Shown here one piece after another: positions 35,775 to 47,486 of a stretch of 64,000 nucleotides of DNA. Origin of the DNA: Enterococcus crotali. Its GTDB lineage: Bacteria > Bacillota > Bacilli > Lactobacillales > Enterococcaceae. The stretch lies in assembly GCF_000633635.1 (NCBI RefSeq), contig NZ_AYPQ01000001.1:406820-470819 (forward strand), read 5' to 3'. The position numbers were made by a program, and so were the translations under genes. A model generated the notes under the pieces. That model did no database searches. It saw only the letters and a program-made list of their open reading frames with translations, and was not told the origin of the DNA. Every line of letters starts with the position of its first letter. Within the stretch, counting starts at the first letter, position 1.

Positions 35775-37992
35775 TGAAAGTGAAAGAGCCGACACCTCAG
35801 GAAATCAAAAATCAACGGATTTATGCCGAGTGGGGCTTGACCGACGAGGAATATCAGCTGATCGAAGAAACTATTTTAGGTCGTATGCCCAATTATACCG
35901 AAACAGGATTGTTTTCTGTGATGTGGAGTGAACATTGCTCTTATAAAAATTCAAAACCTGTCTTAAGAAAGTTTCCAGTAACAGGTCCAAACGTTTTACA
36001 AGGTCCAGGCGAAGGCGCAGGTATCGTTGATATCGGAGATGGTCAGGCGGTTGTCTTCAAAGCGGAGAGCCATAATCATCCCTCAGCAGTTGAACCATAT
36101 GAAGGAGCTGCTACAGGCGTTGGCGGGATCATTCGTGATATTTTTAGTATGGGTGCAAGACCTATCGCAATTTTAGATTCATTGCGCTTTGGCGAGTTGA
36201 CCAATGAGCGGACAAAATATCTTTTAGAAGAAGTGGTAGCCGGTATCAGTGGTTATGGAACTGTATTGGTATTCCAACTGTTGGTGGTGAAGTAGCTTTT
36301 GATCCGTGTTATGAAGGCAATCCCTTAGTAAATGCGATGTGTGTTGGGGTGATCGACCATCAAGATATTCAAAAAGGGCAAGCCAAAGGAGTCGGTAACG
36401 CTATCATGTATGTCGGGGCGAAAACAGGACGCGACGGGATTCATGGTGCAACATTTGCTTCTGAGGAATTTATTGAAGGGGAACAACAACAACGGTCGGC
36501 CGTGCAAGTGGGTGATCCATTTATGGAAAAATTATTGCTGGAAGCGTGTTTGGAATTGATCTTAGAACATTCAGATATTTTGGTTGGAATTCAGGATATG
36601 GGTGCAGCAGGATTGGTATCTTCAAGTGCGGAAATGGCCTCAAAAGCAGGCTCGGGCTTGATTTTAGAGTTGGATGATGTACCTCAGCGGGAAAGTGGAA
36701 TGACGCCGTATGAAATGATGCTTTCAGAATCTCAAGAGCGAATGCTGATTTGTGTTCAAAAAGGGCATGAAGCAGAAGTTGTTTCATTGTTTCAAAAATA
36801 TGAATTAGATGCTGTAGCGATTGGAGAAGTTACGGATGATGGATTATATCGTTTGAACCATAACGGTGTAGAGGTCGCTAATCTACCAGTTGATGCTCTA
36901 GCAGAAGATGCACCAGTATATACTAAAGCACGTCAGGAACCAGCAAGAATCAAAAAATTTGAAGCATTAGAAGATTTTCAGCCTGAAATAGTTGACGGCG
37001 CACAAACGCTATTACAATTACTTCAGTGTCCGACGATTGCCTCTAAAAAAATGATTTATGAAACGTATGATTCCCAAGTACGGACCAATACAGTTGTTGC
37101 TTCGGGAAGTGATGCTGCCGTTTTACGGATACGGGGAACAAAAAAAGCGTTAGCGATGACGACAGATTGTAATGCACGTTATCTTTATTTAAATCCAGAA
37201 ATAGGTGGACAAATTGCAGTAGCTGAAGCTGCTAGAAATATTGTAGCCAGCGGTGGTCAGCCCTTAGCTATTACTGATTGTTTAAACTACGGATCACCAG
37301 ACAAACCAGAGGTATTCTGGGAGCTTTGGACTTCGGCTGATGGAATTGCTAAAGCTTGTGAAGTTTTGGAAGCACCAGTAATCTCAGGCAATGTTTCTTT
37401 ATATAATGAGACGAATAGCCAAGCGATTTATCCGACTCCAGTCATTGGGATGGTAGGCTTGATCGATGATTTAGCAGACATTACAACGCAAGATTTTAAA
37501 AATAACGGAGACCTCATTTATGTCTTAGGAGAAACAAAACCTGATTTTAATGGTAGTGAGTTGCAAAAGATGATTCTTGGCTTGGTTGAAGGGAAATTAA
37601 TGGACTTTGATTTAGCTGTTGAAAAGGAAAATCAGCAATTAGTGCTGACTGCAATCAGAGCGGGTTTGATCCAAAGTGCTCATGATTGTTCTGAAGGTGG
37701 TTTGGGAGTTGCTTTAGCGGAATCAGCTTTTAAAAATGGATTAGGAATCGATGCGGCGTTGGATATGTCTGTAGCTCTTCTCTTTTCGGAAACGCAGTCC
37801 AGATTTGTTGTATCGATCAAACCAGAAAATCAGGCGAGATTTGAAGAAATGATGCGTGCTAAGGCACATTTTATTGGAAAAGTAACTGATGATGGAACGA
37901 TTCGTATACAAATGAAAGATCAAACAATCAAAGTGGTGACACAAACAGCCAAAGCGTTGTGGGAGGAAGCTATTCCATGTCTTATGAAGTGA
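35771..37992 (+). CDS. purL: FGAM synthase large subunit PurL, frameshifted in this sequence
   Basis: The intact protein would be about 740 residues, the normal small-type PurL. The frame breaks at 36259-36260: GGTTATGGAACTGT should read GGTTATGGAAACTGT (Gly-Tyr-Gly-Asn-Cys), so one A is missing. The first frame stops at 36295; the second is open to 37992. ATP-binding motifs [24 protein letters not shown] (quoted in part; about 96-115) and DMGAAGL are intact. All other steps of the operon are present, so a sequencing or assembly deletion is the simplest reading. Start could be ATG 35771 or 35774. Overlaps purF by 16 nt. Confidence 0.9.
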
Positions 37993-39416
37993 AAAGTTTA
38001 AATGAGGAATGTGGTATTTTTGGTATTTGGGGACATCAGGATGCCGCTCGCGTAACGTACTTTGGTTTGCATAGTTTACAACATCGAGGGCAAGAAGGTG
38101 CAGGTATCGTTTCAAATCATGAGGGGAAATTAAATGGTTATCGTGGGCTCGGTTTGCTTTCTGAGGTGTTTAAAGATGATCGTTCATTAAAGGCGTTGAG
38201 TGGAAATTCTGCGATCGGACATGTTCGTTATGCAACTGCTGGAAACGGTAGCGTGGATAATATTCAGCCGTTCTTGTTTAAATTTTATGATGGTGCCTGT
38301 GGTTTAGCGCATAACGGAAATTTGACAAATGCAAAAACGTTAAGAAATGAATTAGAACAAGACGGAGCGATTTTTCATTCAAACTCGGATACTGAGATTT
38401 TGATGCATTTGATCCGCCGCAGTAAACAGCCGACATTTATTGAACGCTTGAAAGAAAGTTTAAGAACGGTAAAAGGTGGATTTGCTTACTTATTAATGAC
38501 TGAGACCGCGATGATTGCAGCGCTGGATCCAAATGCTTTTCGACCGTTATCGATTGGTCAAATGAAAAATGGGGCGTATGTGATTGCTAGCGAAACTTGT
38601 GCACTAGAAGTTATTGGTGCTAGATTTGTTCGTGATGTCGGACCGGGAGAGGTAATCATCATTGATGATACTGGCTACAAAGTTGAAATATATACAGAAC
38701 ACACACAGTATGCAATTTGCTCGATGGAGTATATCTATTTTGCCAGACCAGATTCCAATATAGCTGGGGTCAATGTTCACACTGCGCGAAAAAATATGGG
38801 TAAACGTTTAGCTCAAGAAGCACCAATCGATGCCGATATGGTCGTCGGCGTACCTAATTCATCTCTTTCAGCTGCAAGTGGTTATGCTGAGGCTAGTGGA
38901 ATTCCGTATGAAATGGGGTTAGTAAAAAATCAGTATATAGCTCGTACCTTTATTCAACCAACACAAGAATTGAGAGAACAAGGGGTCAGAATGAAGCTTT
39001 CAGCTGTACGCGGTGTGGTAGAAGGAAAAAAAGTGATCATGGTGGATGATTCGTTGGTTCGGGGAACGACAAGTCGCCGCATAGTCGAACTACTTAAAGA
39101 AGCTGGTGCAAAAGAGGTACATGTCAGGATTGCTTCGCCACCGCTAAGATTTCCTTGTTTTTACGGAATCGATATTCAAACTAGAAAAGAATTGATTGCC
39201 GCTAATCATTCAGTATCTGAAATTGAGCAGTTGATTACAGCAGATTCCTTATGTTTTCTGAGTGAACAAGGCTTGATTGATGCTATTGGATTGTCGTACG
39301 ATGCTCCATATTCTGGCTTGTGCATGGCCTATTTCAATGGGGATTACCCAACGCCATTATATGATTATGAAGAGAAGTACCGAGCGTCTTTGAAAGAAAA
39401 AATTAGTTTTGCTTAG
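37977..39416 (+). CDS. purF: Amidophosphoribosyltransferase
   Basis: A 479-residue enzyme for the first committed step. Order: N-terminal Ntn glutaminase (ECGIFGIWG, Cys exposed after removal of a short propeptide [11 protein letters not shown]), PRPP-binding [16 protein letters not shown] (about 345-360) and C-terminal CxxC-like CFYG/C residues typical of the Bacillus-type Fe-S-containing enzyme. Start ATG 37977 follows GGGAGGAAG within purL. Confidence 0.95.
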   Translation: MSYEVKSLNEECGIFGIWGHQDAARVTYFGLHSLQHRGQEGAGIVSNHEGKLNGYRGLGLLSEVFKDDRSLKALSGNSAIGHVRYATAGNGSVDNIQPFLFKFYDGACGLAHNGNLTNAKTLRNELEQDGAIFHSNSDTEILMHLIRRSKQPTFIERLKESLRTVKGGFAYLLMTETAMIAALDPNAFRPLSIGQMKNGAYVIASETCALEVIGARFVRDVGPGEVIIIDDTGYKVEIYTEHTQYAICSMEYIYFARPDSNIAGVNVHTARKNMGKRLAQEAPIDADMVVGVPNSSLSAASGYAEASGIPYEMGLVKNQYIARTFIQPTQELREQGVRMKLSAVRGVVEGKKVIMVDDSLVRGTTSRRIVELLKEAGAKEVHVRIASPPLRFPCFYGIDIQTRKELIAANHSVSEIEQLITADSLCFLSEQGLIDAIGLSYDAPYSGLCMAYFNGDYPTPLYDYEEKYRASLKEKISFA

Positions 39417-39475
39417 CAAGAAACGACTAGAGAAAAAGTTGATTTATTTTTAATGGATAGTTAGGAGGAACCTGA

Positions 39476-40516
39476 GTGGCAAATGCCTATGCAAAAGCTG
39501 GTGTAGATGTTGAAGCTGGCTATGAAGTAGTCGAAAGAATCAAAAAGCATGTAAAAAAAACGGACCGGTTAGGTGTGATGGGAACACTTGGCGGTTTTGG
39601 TGGTTGTTTCGATTTAAGTACGGTGGAAGTGAAGGAGCCTGTCTTGATTTCGGGAACAGACGGGGTAGGAACCAAATTGATGGTTGCCATTCAAGAAAAT
39701 AAGCATGATACAATAGGGATCGATTGCGTGGCAATGTGCGTAAACGATATTGTTGCTCAAGGAGCTGAGCCGTTGTATTTTCTAGATTATATTGCGACAG
39801 GGAAGAATCAGCCAGAACGCTTGGAACAAGTTGTTGCAGGGATAGCAGAAGGCTGTGTGCAAGCAGGCGCAGCATTGATTGGCGGCGAAACAGCTGAAAT
39901 GCCTGGGATGTATAATGATAATGAATACGACCTCGCTGGATTTGCTGTTGGAATCGCTGAAAAAAGTCAGTTGATCACAGGAAGTGCTATCCAAAAAGGA
40001 GACGTTCTGATTGGATTATCCTCAAGTGGTATTCATTCAAATGGCTACTCGTTAGTACGAAAAATCTTTTTTGAGACACATCAGTTAACAGGGCAAAGTG
40101 TTCTTCCAGAGTTAAACGAAAAGACCTTAGGAACTGAACTTTTAACGCCTACAAAAATCTATGTAAATACAATACTACCTCTAGTAAAACAGGAACTAGT
40201 GAATGGTATTGCTCACATTACAGGTGGCGGCTTTGTAGAGAATATTCCTCGAATGTTACCTCAAGGTTTGGCTGCGGAAATTTATCTAGGAACTTGGCCG
40301 TCATTACCTATTTTTACGGCATTAGAAAAGTATGGTCAAATTCCTAAAATGGAGATGTATGAGATTTTCAATATGGGAATTGGCATGGTTTTGTCTATTT
40401 CACCTGATAAAGTCGATGACGTGCGGACTATTTTAAGCGAGCTGAACGAACCAAGTTATGTCATTGGACGCGTGACTGCAGATGAGAAGCAAGCGATTGT
40501 TTTTAAAGAGGTGTAA
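39476..40516 (+). CDS. purM: AIR synthetase
   Basis: A 346-residue phosphoribosylformylglycinamidine cyclo-ligase. AYAKAGVD start, [10 protein letters not shown] (about 62-71), [11 protein letters not shown] (about 139-149) and the [11 protein letters not shown] substrate loop are visible. Start is GTG 39476 after AGGAGGAA. Confidence 0.96.
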   Translation: MANAYAKAGVDVEAGYEVVERIKKHVKKTDRLGVMGTLGGFGGCFDLSTVEVKEPVLISGTDGVGTKLMVAIQENKHDTIGIDCVAMCVNDIVAQGAEPLYFLDYIATGKNQPERLEQVVAGIAEGCVQAGAALIGGETAEMPGMYNDNEYDLAGFAVGIAEKSQLITGSAIQKGDVLIGLSSSGIHSNGYSLVRKIFFETHQLTGQSVLPELNEKTLGTELLTPTKIYVNTILPLVKQELVNGIAHITGGGFVENIPRMLPQGLAAEIYLGTWPSLPIFTALEKYGQIPKMEMYEIFNMGIGMVLSISPDKVDDVRTILSELNEPSYVIGRVTADEKQAIVFKEV

Positions 40517-40518
40517 GA

Positions 40519-41102
40519 ATGAAATTAGCGGTATTTGCTTCAGGGAACGGTAGCAACTTTCAAGCAATCGCTGAAGCTGTAGTAGCAGGAGTGATCGATG
40601 CAGAAATTACGCTACTGTTTTGCGATAAAAGAGATGCTTATGTAGTACAACGAGCGAAATCTTTGTTGATTCCAGTGATTTCTTTTTCGCCAAACGATTT
40701 TTCGTCAAAAGCGATGTATGAAGCAGAGATTCTTCATTTGCTTGAGGAAGAACAGATCGACTTAGTCATTTTGGCAGGATACATGAGAATTGTCGGCCCT
40801 ACTTTGCTGGAAGTATTTTCAAATCGGATAATCAATATCCACCCATCTTTGTTACCCGATTTTCCTGGGTTGCATGGTATTAAAGATGCGTTTTATGCAA
40901 AAGTTCCTGAAACAGGCGTGACTATCCATTATGTCGATGACGGTGTTGACACAGGCCGATCATCGCACAAGAAAAAATAGAAATCAAAGCAACTGACAGT
41001 CTTGATTCTTTAGAAGAAAAAATCCATAGAGTAGAGCATAAACTATATCCAAGTGTCTTAGCGAAACTCATTAAAAATCAGCAAGGAGAGAGTGATTTAT
41101 GA
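40519..41102 (+). CDS. purN: GAR formyltransferase, frameshifted in this sequence
   Basis: The intact product would be about 194 residues. [22 protein letters not shown] and [15 protein letters not shown] with the catalytic N, H and D ([15 protein letters not shown]) define 10-formyl-THF-dependent PurN. At 40955-40956 GGCCGATC should be GGCCCGATC (Gly-Pro-Ile), so one C is missing and the frame ends early at 40980. Restored, it reads to TGA at 41100-41102, overlapping the purH ATG. Probably a consensus error. Confidence 0.9.
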
Positions 41103-42639
41103 TAAAAAAAAGAGCGTTGATCAGTGTTTCGGATAAAACAGGAGTGGCTGATTTTGCTAGGGGATTGGCTGATCATGGAATAGAAATTATTTCTACTGGA
41201 GGAACGAAAGCTGTTCTTGAGCAAGCAGGTATTCCAACTATTTCCATTGAAGAGGTCACAGATTTTCCAGAGATGATGGATGGGCGGGTCAAAACACTTC
41301 ATCCTAAAATCCATGGTGGATTGTTGGGACGTCGTGATGTGGATGCTCATGTTCAAGCGATGGAAATTTATGGTATTCAACCAATCGATGTTGTTTGTGT
41401 CAATTTATACCCATTTAAAGAAACAATCTTGAAAGCTGATGTAACGCAAGATCAAGCGATTGAAAATATCGATATTGGTGGACCGAGCATGCTGAGAAGC
41501 GCTGCTAAAAATCATCAATTTGTGACAGTAGTTGTTGATCCTAATGATTACGATCTTGTATTGTCTGAGCTTTCTAACGCTGAAAAGACAACTTTAGCTA
41601 CCAGAAAAAAGCTTGCTGCTAAAGTCTTTCGGCATACAGCAGCATATGATGCGTTGATCGCAGGATACTTAACGAAGGCTGTAGATGAAAAAGAACCTGA
41701 ATCATTGACACTAACATATGATCTAAAACAGCCTTTGCGATACGGAGAAAATAGTCATCAACAAGCGGGTTTTTATCAGGATGCATTGCCTGTATCTTTT
41801 TCAATTGCTAGTGCAAAACAACTACACGGTAAAGAATTGTCTTATAATAACATCAAAGATGCTGACGCAGCAATTCGGATTTCCAGAGAATTTGATCAGC
41901 CAGCTGTAGTTGCTGTTAAGCATATGAATCCTTGTGGCGTCGGGATTGGCGAAACAATCAATGAGGCGTATCAATACGCATATGAAGCAGATCCTATTTC
42001 GATTTTTGGGGGAATCATTGTTTTGAACCGTGAAGTTGATAAGGAGACAGCACAAAAAATGCATGAATTATTTCTGGAAATCATCATCGCACCAAGTTTT
42101 TCAAAAGAAGCGTTTGAATTGTTGTGTAGCAAAAAAATCTACGATTGATGACGTTGGATTTCAGTAAAAAAGAGCAAGCGGTGGACGATGAAAAAGTTTC
42201 TGTTTTAGGTGGATTGCTGATTCAACATCAAGATATTATTGAAGAAAATGCACAAGAATGGCAGGTTGTAACGAAGAGACAGCCAACAAGTGAGGAGCTG
42301 ACGGCTTTGGAATTTGCTTGGAAAACGGTCAAACATGTGAAAAGTAATGCGATCGTTGTGGCAGATGCACACCAAACATTAGGGATTGGTGCAGGCCAAA
42401 TGAATCGTGTTGGTTCTGTTCAAATTGCGATAGAGCAGGCTGGAACTATGCTTGATGGAGCTGTCTTAGCAAGCGATGCTTTTTTCCCAATGGGTGATAG
42501 CGTAGAGTATGCTGGCAAGCGTGGAATCAAGGCAATCGTGCAACCAGGAGGTAGTATCAAGGACCAGGAATCAATCGAGATGGCAGATAAATATGGCATT
42601 GCCATGTTGTTTACAAAAATTAGACACTTTAGACATTAA
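41099..42639 (+). CDS. purH: Bifunctional AICAR transformylase/IMP cyclohydrolase, frameshifted in this sequence
   Basis: Intact length about 513 residues, as usual. The N-terminal cyclohydrolase is visible ([18 protein letters not shown] start, [13 protein letters not shown]). The AICAR transformylase has the catalytic Lys-His in [12 protein letters not shown] (about 265-276), and the C-terminus holds [14 protein letters not shown]. At 42131-42137 an A7 run should be A8 ([12 protein letters not shown]), so the frame stops at 42148 and resumes at once. A homopolymer deletion. Confidence 0.92.
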
Positions 42640-43919
<1,280 letters not shown>

Positions 43920-44330
43920 ACGAAACAGTTCAAGGATCCATTTAGTTTCGCTTTGTAAATAATGAAGAATCAGATAATAAGGAACCAAAAGGTGAGAGGT
44001 CGATTCAATAAAATGACCCCTAAGTCAGCATTTTTTTTAAATCGGCACGGAGGTCAAGATCGGAATAGCTGGAACTAAATAAAAATACATGCTGGTTTTA
44101 ACTGTGCCAATTCTTTTCATAGGAAAATTCGAGTTCAAAGGGGATTGAATAAGCAGACTAGATTAGAAGCTACACTCATTGACGAATGTGTGCCCTCTCT
44201 AATCATAGTCTGTTTTTATTAGTTGAGTCATTGTATTTTTGATTATTTGAGACTGCAATAATTTGTCTGTTCTATGCTGATCTTTCGGCAACAATGATTG
44301 TCATAAGTAAAGGGGACAGTTAGAGGTCAT
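43920..44330. other. Non-coding stretch after purD
   Basis: No ORF or recognisable remnant apart from the hairpin at 44154-44218. ATCGGCACGGAGG (about 44041) and ACTGTGCCAATT (about 44101) contain complementary GGCAC/GTGCC 55 nt apart. Confidence 0.5.
44154..44218 (+). terminator. Probable terminator of the purCSQLFMNHD unit
   Basis: CAGACTAGATTAGA (44154-44167) pairs with TCTAATCATAGTCTG (44198-44212), one bulge, inner stem ACAC-ATT/AAT-GTG, then TTTTTATT. It is 235 nt downstream of purD. Confidence 0.65.
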
Positions 44331-44505
44331 TTACTTGTCATGTAAACAGTTTATTTTTTTTATAGCGTTCATTTCCTTTTCAATCAAGCCGATAATGTAA
44401 TAGACGTGAAGATGATTCGGAAAAACTTGTGGAATTGCTCTGAAAGAAACGGACCTTTATTTGAAGTCCTGCGTCATGAGTTAAAAACTTTTTCTTTGTT
44501 ACCAT
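44331..44505 (-). pseudogene. Remnant of an AraC-family regulator (N-terminal cupin part)
   Basis: On the minus strand ATG 44505, preceded by AGAGGTGATG, opens MVTKKKFLTHDAGLQIKVRFFQ, then slips frame. The neighbouring frame continues FRAIPQVFPNHLHVYYIIGLIEK and is closed by TAA at 44331-44333. The pattern PxVFPNHxHxYYIIGxIEKG is the N-terminal arabinose-binding-like cupin of AraC regulators. The rest of the protein and the DNA-binding domain are absent, so this is a real decayed gene rather than a single sequencing slip. A 41-codon ORF (44380-44505) remains open. Confidence 0.6.
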
Positions 44506-44620
44506 TTGATCATCACCTCTTTTTTTACTCTCTACTTATAACAAAGTGAAAGGTGAATTTATGAAGGGGAGTGACGAAATATGGATAATGCAAAAAAGCC
44601 CTTCACACGTTAAATCTGTA

Positions 44621-44629
44621 TGATATAAT
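44621..44629 (+). promoter_or_regulatory. Extended -10 promoter of the Phd-like gene
   Basis: TGATATAAT, 22 nt before ATG 44652. Upstream, at 44563-44590, the ribosome site and start region of the gene occur a second time (GAAGGGGAGTGACGAAATATGGATAA vs GAAGGGGAGTTGACCAATGGATAA, quoted loosely). Confidence 0.55.
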
Positions 44630-44651
44630 CATTTGGAAGGGGAGTTGACCA

Positions 44652-45146
44652 ATGGATAACAAAGTTAAAGAGGATGTTATATTTTCAATTACGGATGTGA
44701 AGCAGTCTCCGATGACTATTTTTGAAACAGCCAAAGAAAAAAATACAGGAGTCTATATTTACAATAGAAATAAGGTCGCAGGTGTAATGTTGACTGCAGA
44801 ACAATATGAAACGCTAATCAAGAAAAAGGCAAATGAGCAAGGGCAGGATCTGAAGATAGCGGAATTAAATCAGGCGATTCGTCAAAAAATTGCGTTTGGT
44901 TCATTAATTTCTACTAAAAACTTAGATGATCAATTGGTAGCATTGGGTTTTATTACCAGAAAAATCAAAACAGATGATTATAGTGAAATGATGAATGAGC
45001 TAAATGAAACTGGGAAGATTGATTATCAATTTCAAAAAAAAGAAGACCGAACCAATATTTTAGCCGAAGTTATTGGCGAACAAAGCAACCAGTCTCATCT
45101 ATCAGATAAGCTAATTGTGAAAAAGATCCACCTTAGAATAGACTGA
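44652..45146 (+). CDS. Phd/YefM-type antitoxin-like protein, no adjacent toxin
   Basis: 164 residues. The first 60 (VIFSITDVKQSPMTIFETAKEKN...VYIYNRNKVAGVMLTAEQYETLI) have the Phd/YefM fold pattern: a beta-start, a helix with S-P, and the N-x-K-V/A-V-M-L strand then YE-L. The C-terminal 100 residues are charged and helical with no known toxin-binding match. The usual Doc/YoeB-type toxin is not adjacent: the next gene is convergent. It could be a solitary regulator or an orphan antitoxin. AAGGGGAG precedes ATG. Confidence 0.7.
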   Translation: MDNKVKEDVIFSITDVKQSPMTIFETAKEKNTGVYIYNRNKVAGVMLTAEQYETLIKKKANEQGQDLKIAELNQAIRQKIAFGSLISTKNLDDQLVALGFITRKIKTDDYSEMMNELNETGKIDYQFQKKEDRTNILAEVIGEQSNQSHLSDKLIVKKIHLRID

Positions 45147-45165
45147 CAACAAATCGAGAAAGTGT

Positions 45166-45915
45166 TCAATGAAAATCAATCATGTGGTTGCGATATCGTT
45201 TTGGCAAATGAGAAAGCTGCGCTTGCTTATTTGCCCGTTCCTTGATAGTAACAGCTTGAAGAAATGTTCGCCAATTTTCTTGAATCGTCTGTTCCTTGTT
45301 TTCTTTATTGAAGATTGGCGGGTCACAATCTTCAATAAAGCGTATTTGTCCCTTCTCAATAATTCCCAACAACCGATGTGTTTCATCATAGATCATAAGC
45401 GTTTCTTGTGGGTAACGTTTGGCGAAATGAGGGCACAAATACGGCAATGAAAAGTGTTTTGGTGCGATTTTACTATATAGGAATGTTTCAGCATATTCAA
45501 AACGAACAAAGCCGGTAAATTGATGAACTTCACTAAATAAAGCTTTCAAAGAGTTATTTAGTGCTAAAATAGACGGGTGACCTAGATGATTGGTGATTAA
45601 ATCGTTTGTTCCTAGACTGATCTCAATAGCATCTAATAAGCAGCGGTCTTTTTCTTTTAAGGAACAACAAAAACCATCCAGAATAAACTGAAGGTTTTCT
45701 TTTCTCAGCCTTTGAGTGAGACGCTGATGCATCTTTTTTGCTAAAGCCTTATCTGTGCTGATCCAATGACTAAAAAATAGATTTTTGATAGCAGTTTCCT
45801 GTGTCAATATGACCTCAGGAAACTGTCTTTTTTTGAATGCGAAATAAACAATGGTTAAAAAGCCATAATAGGTTCCATCATATTCCCAAACCTCACTTGT
45901 CTTTTCAATTAGCAT
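45166..45915 (-). CDS. TIGR03915-type putative DNA repair protein (DUF4130)
   Basis: A 249-residue protein that I recognise as the constant partner of the radical-SAM protein encoded just upstream. YDGTYYGFLTIVYFAF near the N-terminus and TGFVRFEYAETFLYSKIAPKH (quoted in part), followed by CPHFAKRYP and the C-terminal LSHLPKRYRNHMIDF, fit the DUF4130 family. Start ATG 45915 (MLIEKTSEVWEYDG) with GGAAG upstream; its first codons overlap the end of the upstream gene (ATGCTAATTGA), so translation is coupled. Biochemical role is unproven. Confidence 0.8.
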   Translation of the reverse strand: MLIEKTSEVWEYDGTYYGFLTIVYFAFKKRQFPEVILTQETAIKNLFFSHWISTDKALAKKMHQRLTQRLRKENLQFILDGFCCSLKEKDRCLLDAIEISLGTNDLITNHLGHPSILALNNSLKALFSEVHQFTGFVRFEYAETFLYSKIAPKHFSLPYLCPHFAKRYPQETLMIYDETHRLLGIIEKGQIRFIEDCDPPIFNKENKEQTIQENWRTFLQAVTIKERANKQAQLSHLPKRYRNHMIDFH

Positions 45916-47218
45916 GATGAGCTTCCTTTCGTTTAGTCGTTTCAAAGCGTTCTACATCAAATAACGATAACTGCTCTTGCTGTGATTGGCCGTTTACTTT
46001 TTTTAAAGTTTCATATTGTTTAGATGAAATCAAAGAGGAAATTACCCATTCAGGATCATTAATCAATCCAGGTTGACGACTACCTCCGCAACTGATAAAA
46101 TATTGCGCTCGTTTGATGACTACTCCTAATTTCTTTAAATCAGATAGGTGTAACTGATAATACATTCTTGCTTTGACAATATTTTGGGCACTTTTTGGAC
46201 CAATACCAGGAATTCGCAATAGTTGTTCATACGATGCGGATTGAACGTCAACGGGAAATTGATCGTAATGTTGAACAGCCCAGTTGGCTTTGGGGTCCAG
46301 ATATAAATTAAAATTAGGTTTATCCTCGGTTAAAATTTCATCAGCAGAAAAACGATAAAATCGTAATAGCCAATCTGCTTGATACAACCGATGTTCTCTT
46401 AATAAAGGAGGATCTGTTGTGATTGCAGGTAACAAGGAGTCTTGATTTACAGGAATGTATGCGGAATAATAGACTCGTTTTAGTTCATATTTTTGATAAA
46501 GATTCTCAGCAATTTTAACAATTGAAAGGTCATTTTCTGGTGATGCCCCAATAATCATTTGAGTAGACTGACCCGCAGGAACAAAGGAAGGGCTATTTCG
46601 CAAAGCAGGAAACTGGGCCATTTCTTTTTTCTTGTGAGTAATTTGCTTCATTGGCTTATAAAGTGCTAAAGGATCTTTATCAGGAGCTAATCGTTTGAGA
46701 CTTTTTTTTGAAGGGAGTTCTACGTTGACGCTCATTCGGTCGGCTAAAAAACCAAGCTCTTCGATCAATTTTCCATCGGCTCCTGGAATAGCTTTAACGT
46801 GAATATAGCCTTTGAAGCCTTTTTCATAACGTAAAATCTTTAATGTCTTAATCAATAATTCGCTCGTATAATCAACATTTTTTATAATAGCAGAACTTAA
46901 AAAAAGACCTTCGATGTAATTTCTCCTATAAAAATCCATCGTTAAATCAGCAACCTCTTGCGGCGTAAAGGTCGCCCGAGGGATGTTGTTGGATTTTCTA
47001 TTGATACAGTAATGACAATCAAAAATACAAGCGTTTGTGAAAAGCAATTTTAAAAGTGAGACACAACGTCCGTCACTTGTGAAAGAATGGCAAATTCCAG
47101 CTGTTGAAGTACTGCCAATAGAACCTTTTCGAGTATTTTCCATAACACCGCTACTAGAACATGAAACATCATATTTTGCTGATTCAGCAAGAATCTCTAT
47201 TTTTTTGGATAAATCCAT
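45905..47218 (-). CDS. Putative DNA modification/repair radical SAM protein (TIGR03916 type)
   Basis: A 437-residue protein. Radical-SAM cluster motif CIFDCHYC (CX3CX2C, about residues 64-71) is followed by a TIM-barrel. A helix-hairpin-helix DNA-binding motif, LLRIPGIGPKSAQNIVKAR (about 342-360), lies near the C-terminus. The family is always paired with the DUF4130 partner, as here, and is inferred to repair or modify DNA; the reaction is not known to me. GAGGG precedes ATG 47218. Upstream lies the terminator of the HAD gene. Confidence 0.85.
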   Translation of the reverse strand: MDLSKKIEILAESAKYDVSCSSSGVMENTRKGSIGSTSTAGICHSFTSDGRCVSLLKLLFTNACIFDCHYCINRKSNNIPRATFTPQEVADLTMDFYRRNYIEGLFLSSAIIKNVDYTSELLIKTLKILRYEKGFKGYIHVKAIPGADGKLIEELGFLADRMSVNVELPSKKSLKRLAPDKDPLALYKPMKQITHKKKEMAQFPALRNSPSFVPAGQSTQMIIGASPENDLSIVKIAENLYQKYELKRVYYSAYIPVNQDSLLPAITTDPPLLREHRLYQADWLLRFYRFSADEILTEDKPNFNLYLDPKANWAVQHYDQFPVDVQSASYEQLLRIPGIGPKSAQNIVKARMYYQLHLSDLKKLGVVIKRAQYFISCGGSRQPGLINDPEWVISSLISSKQYETLKKVNGQSQQEQLSLFDVERFETTKRKEAHHAN

Positions 47219-47306
47219 TTCAATCCCTCATTTCCGAATAAAACCGAACGTACGTTCTTATTTTAACAAGGGTTGTTTCTTTTGTCAAAGGTAAAAATAA
47301 AAAAAT

Positions 47307-47475
47307 GAGTCTGTGACAAAACTAAAAATCAGTTTTGTCACAGACTCTAAATCCGAATAAACGGTAGGATCAGAAGCAACCCCTTCGGAAATAAGCTGAG
47401 ATTCACAAAAATTTGAAGAGCAATTTTCGTGAATCCCTTCTTATTTCTCGGGATTAAACACTTCTGCCCCAACCT
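47307..47475 (-). terminator. Terminator of the HAD gene with upstream repeat module (copy C)
   Basis: A perfect 17-bp hairpin (47307-47323 with 47331-47347), then ATTTTTTTATTTTT on the minus strand. Reading the minus strand, it is preceded by GGGGCAGAAGTGTTTAATCC (near 47470-47450), an internal hairpin GATTCAC.../GTGAATC, and TTGCTTCTGATCCTACCG with TTTATTCGGATTTAGAG. This is the longest copy of the module. Confidence 0.85.
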
Positions 47476-47486
47476 CATCAAAAAAA

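Noticed and set aside
36250-36340. Programmed frameshift in purL
   Set aside because: No slippery heptamer or downstream pseudoknot is apparent, and the same one-base loss pattern appears in many unrelated genes here.
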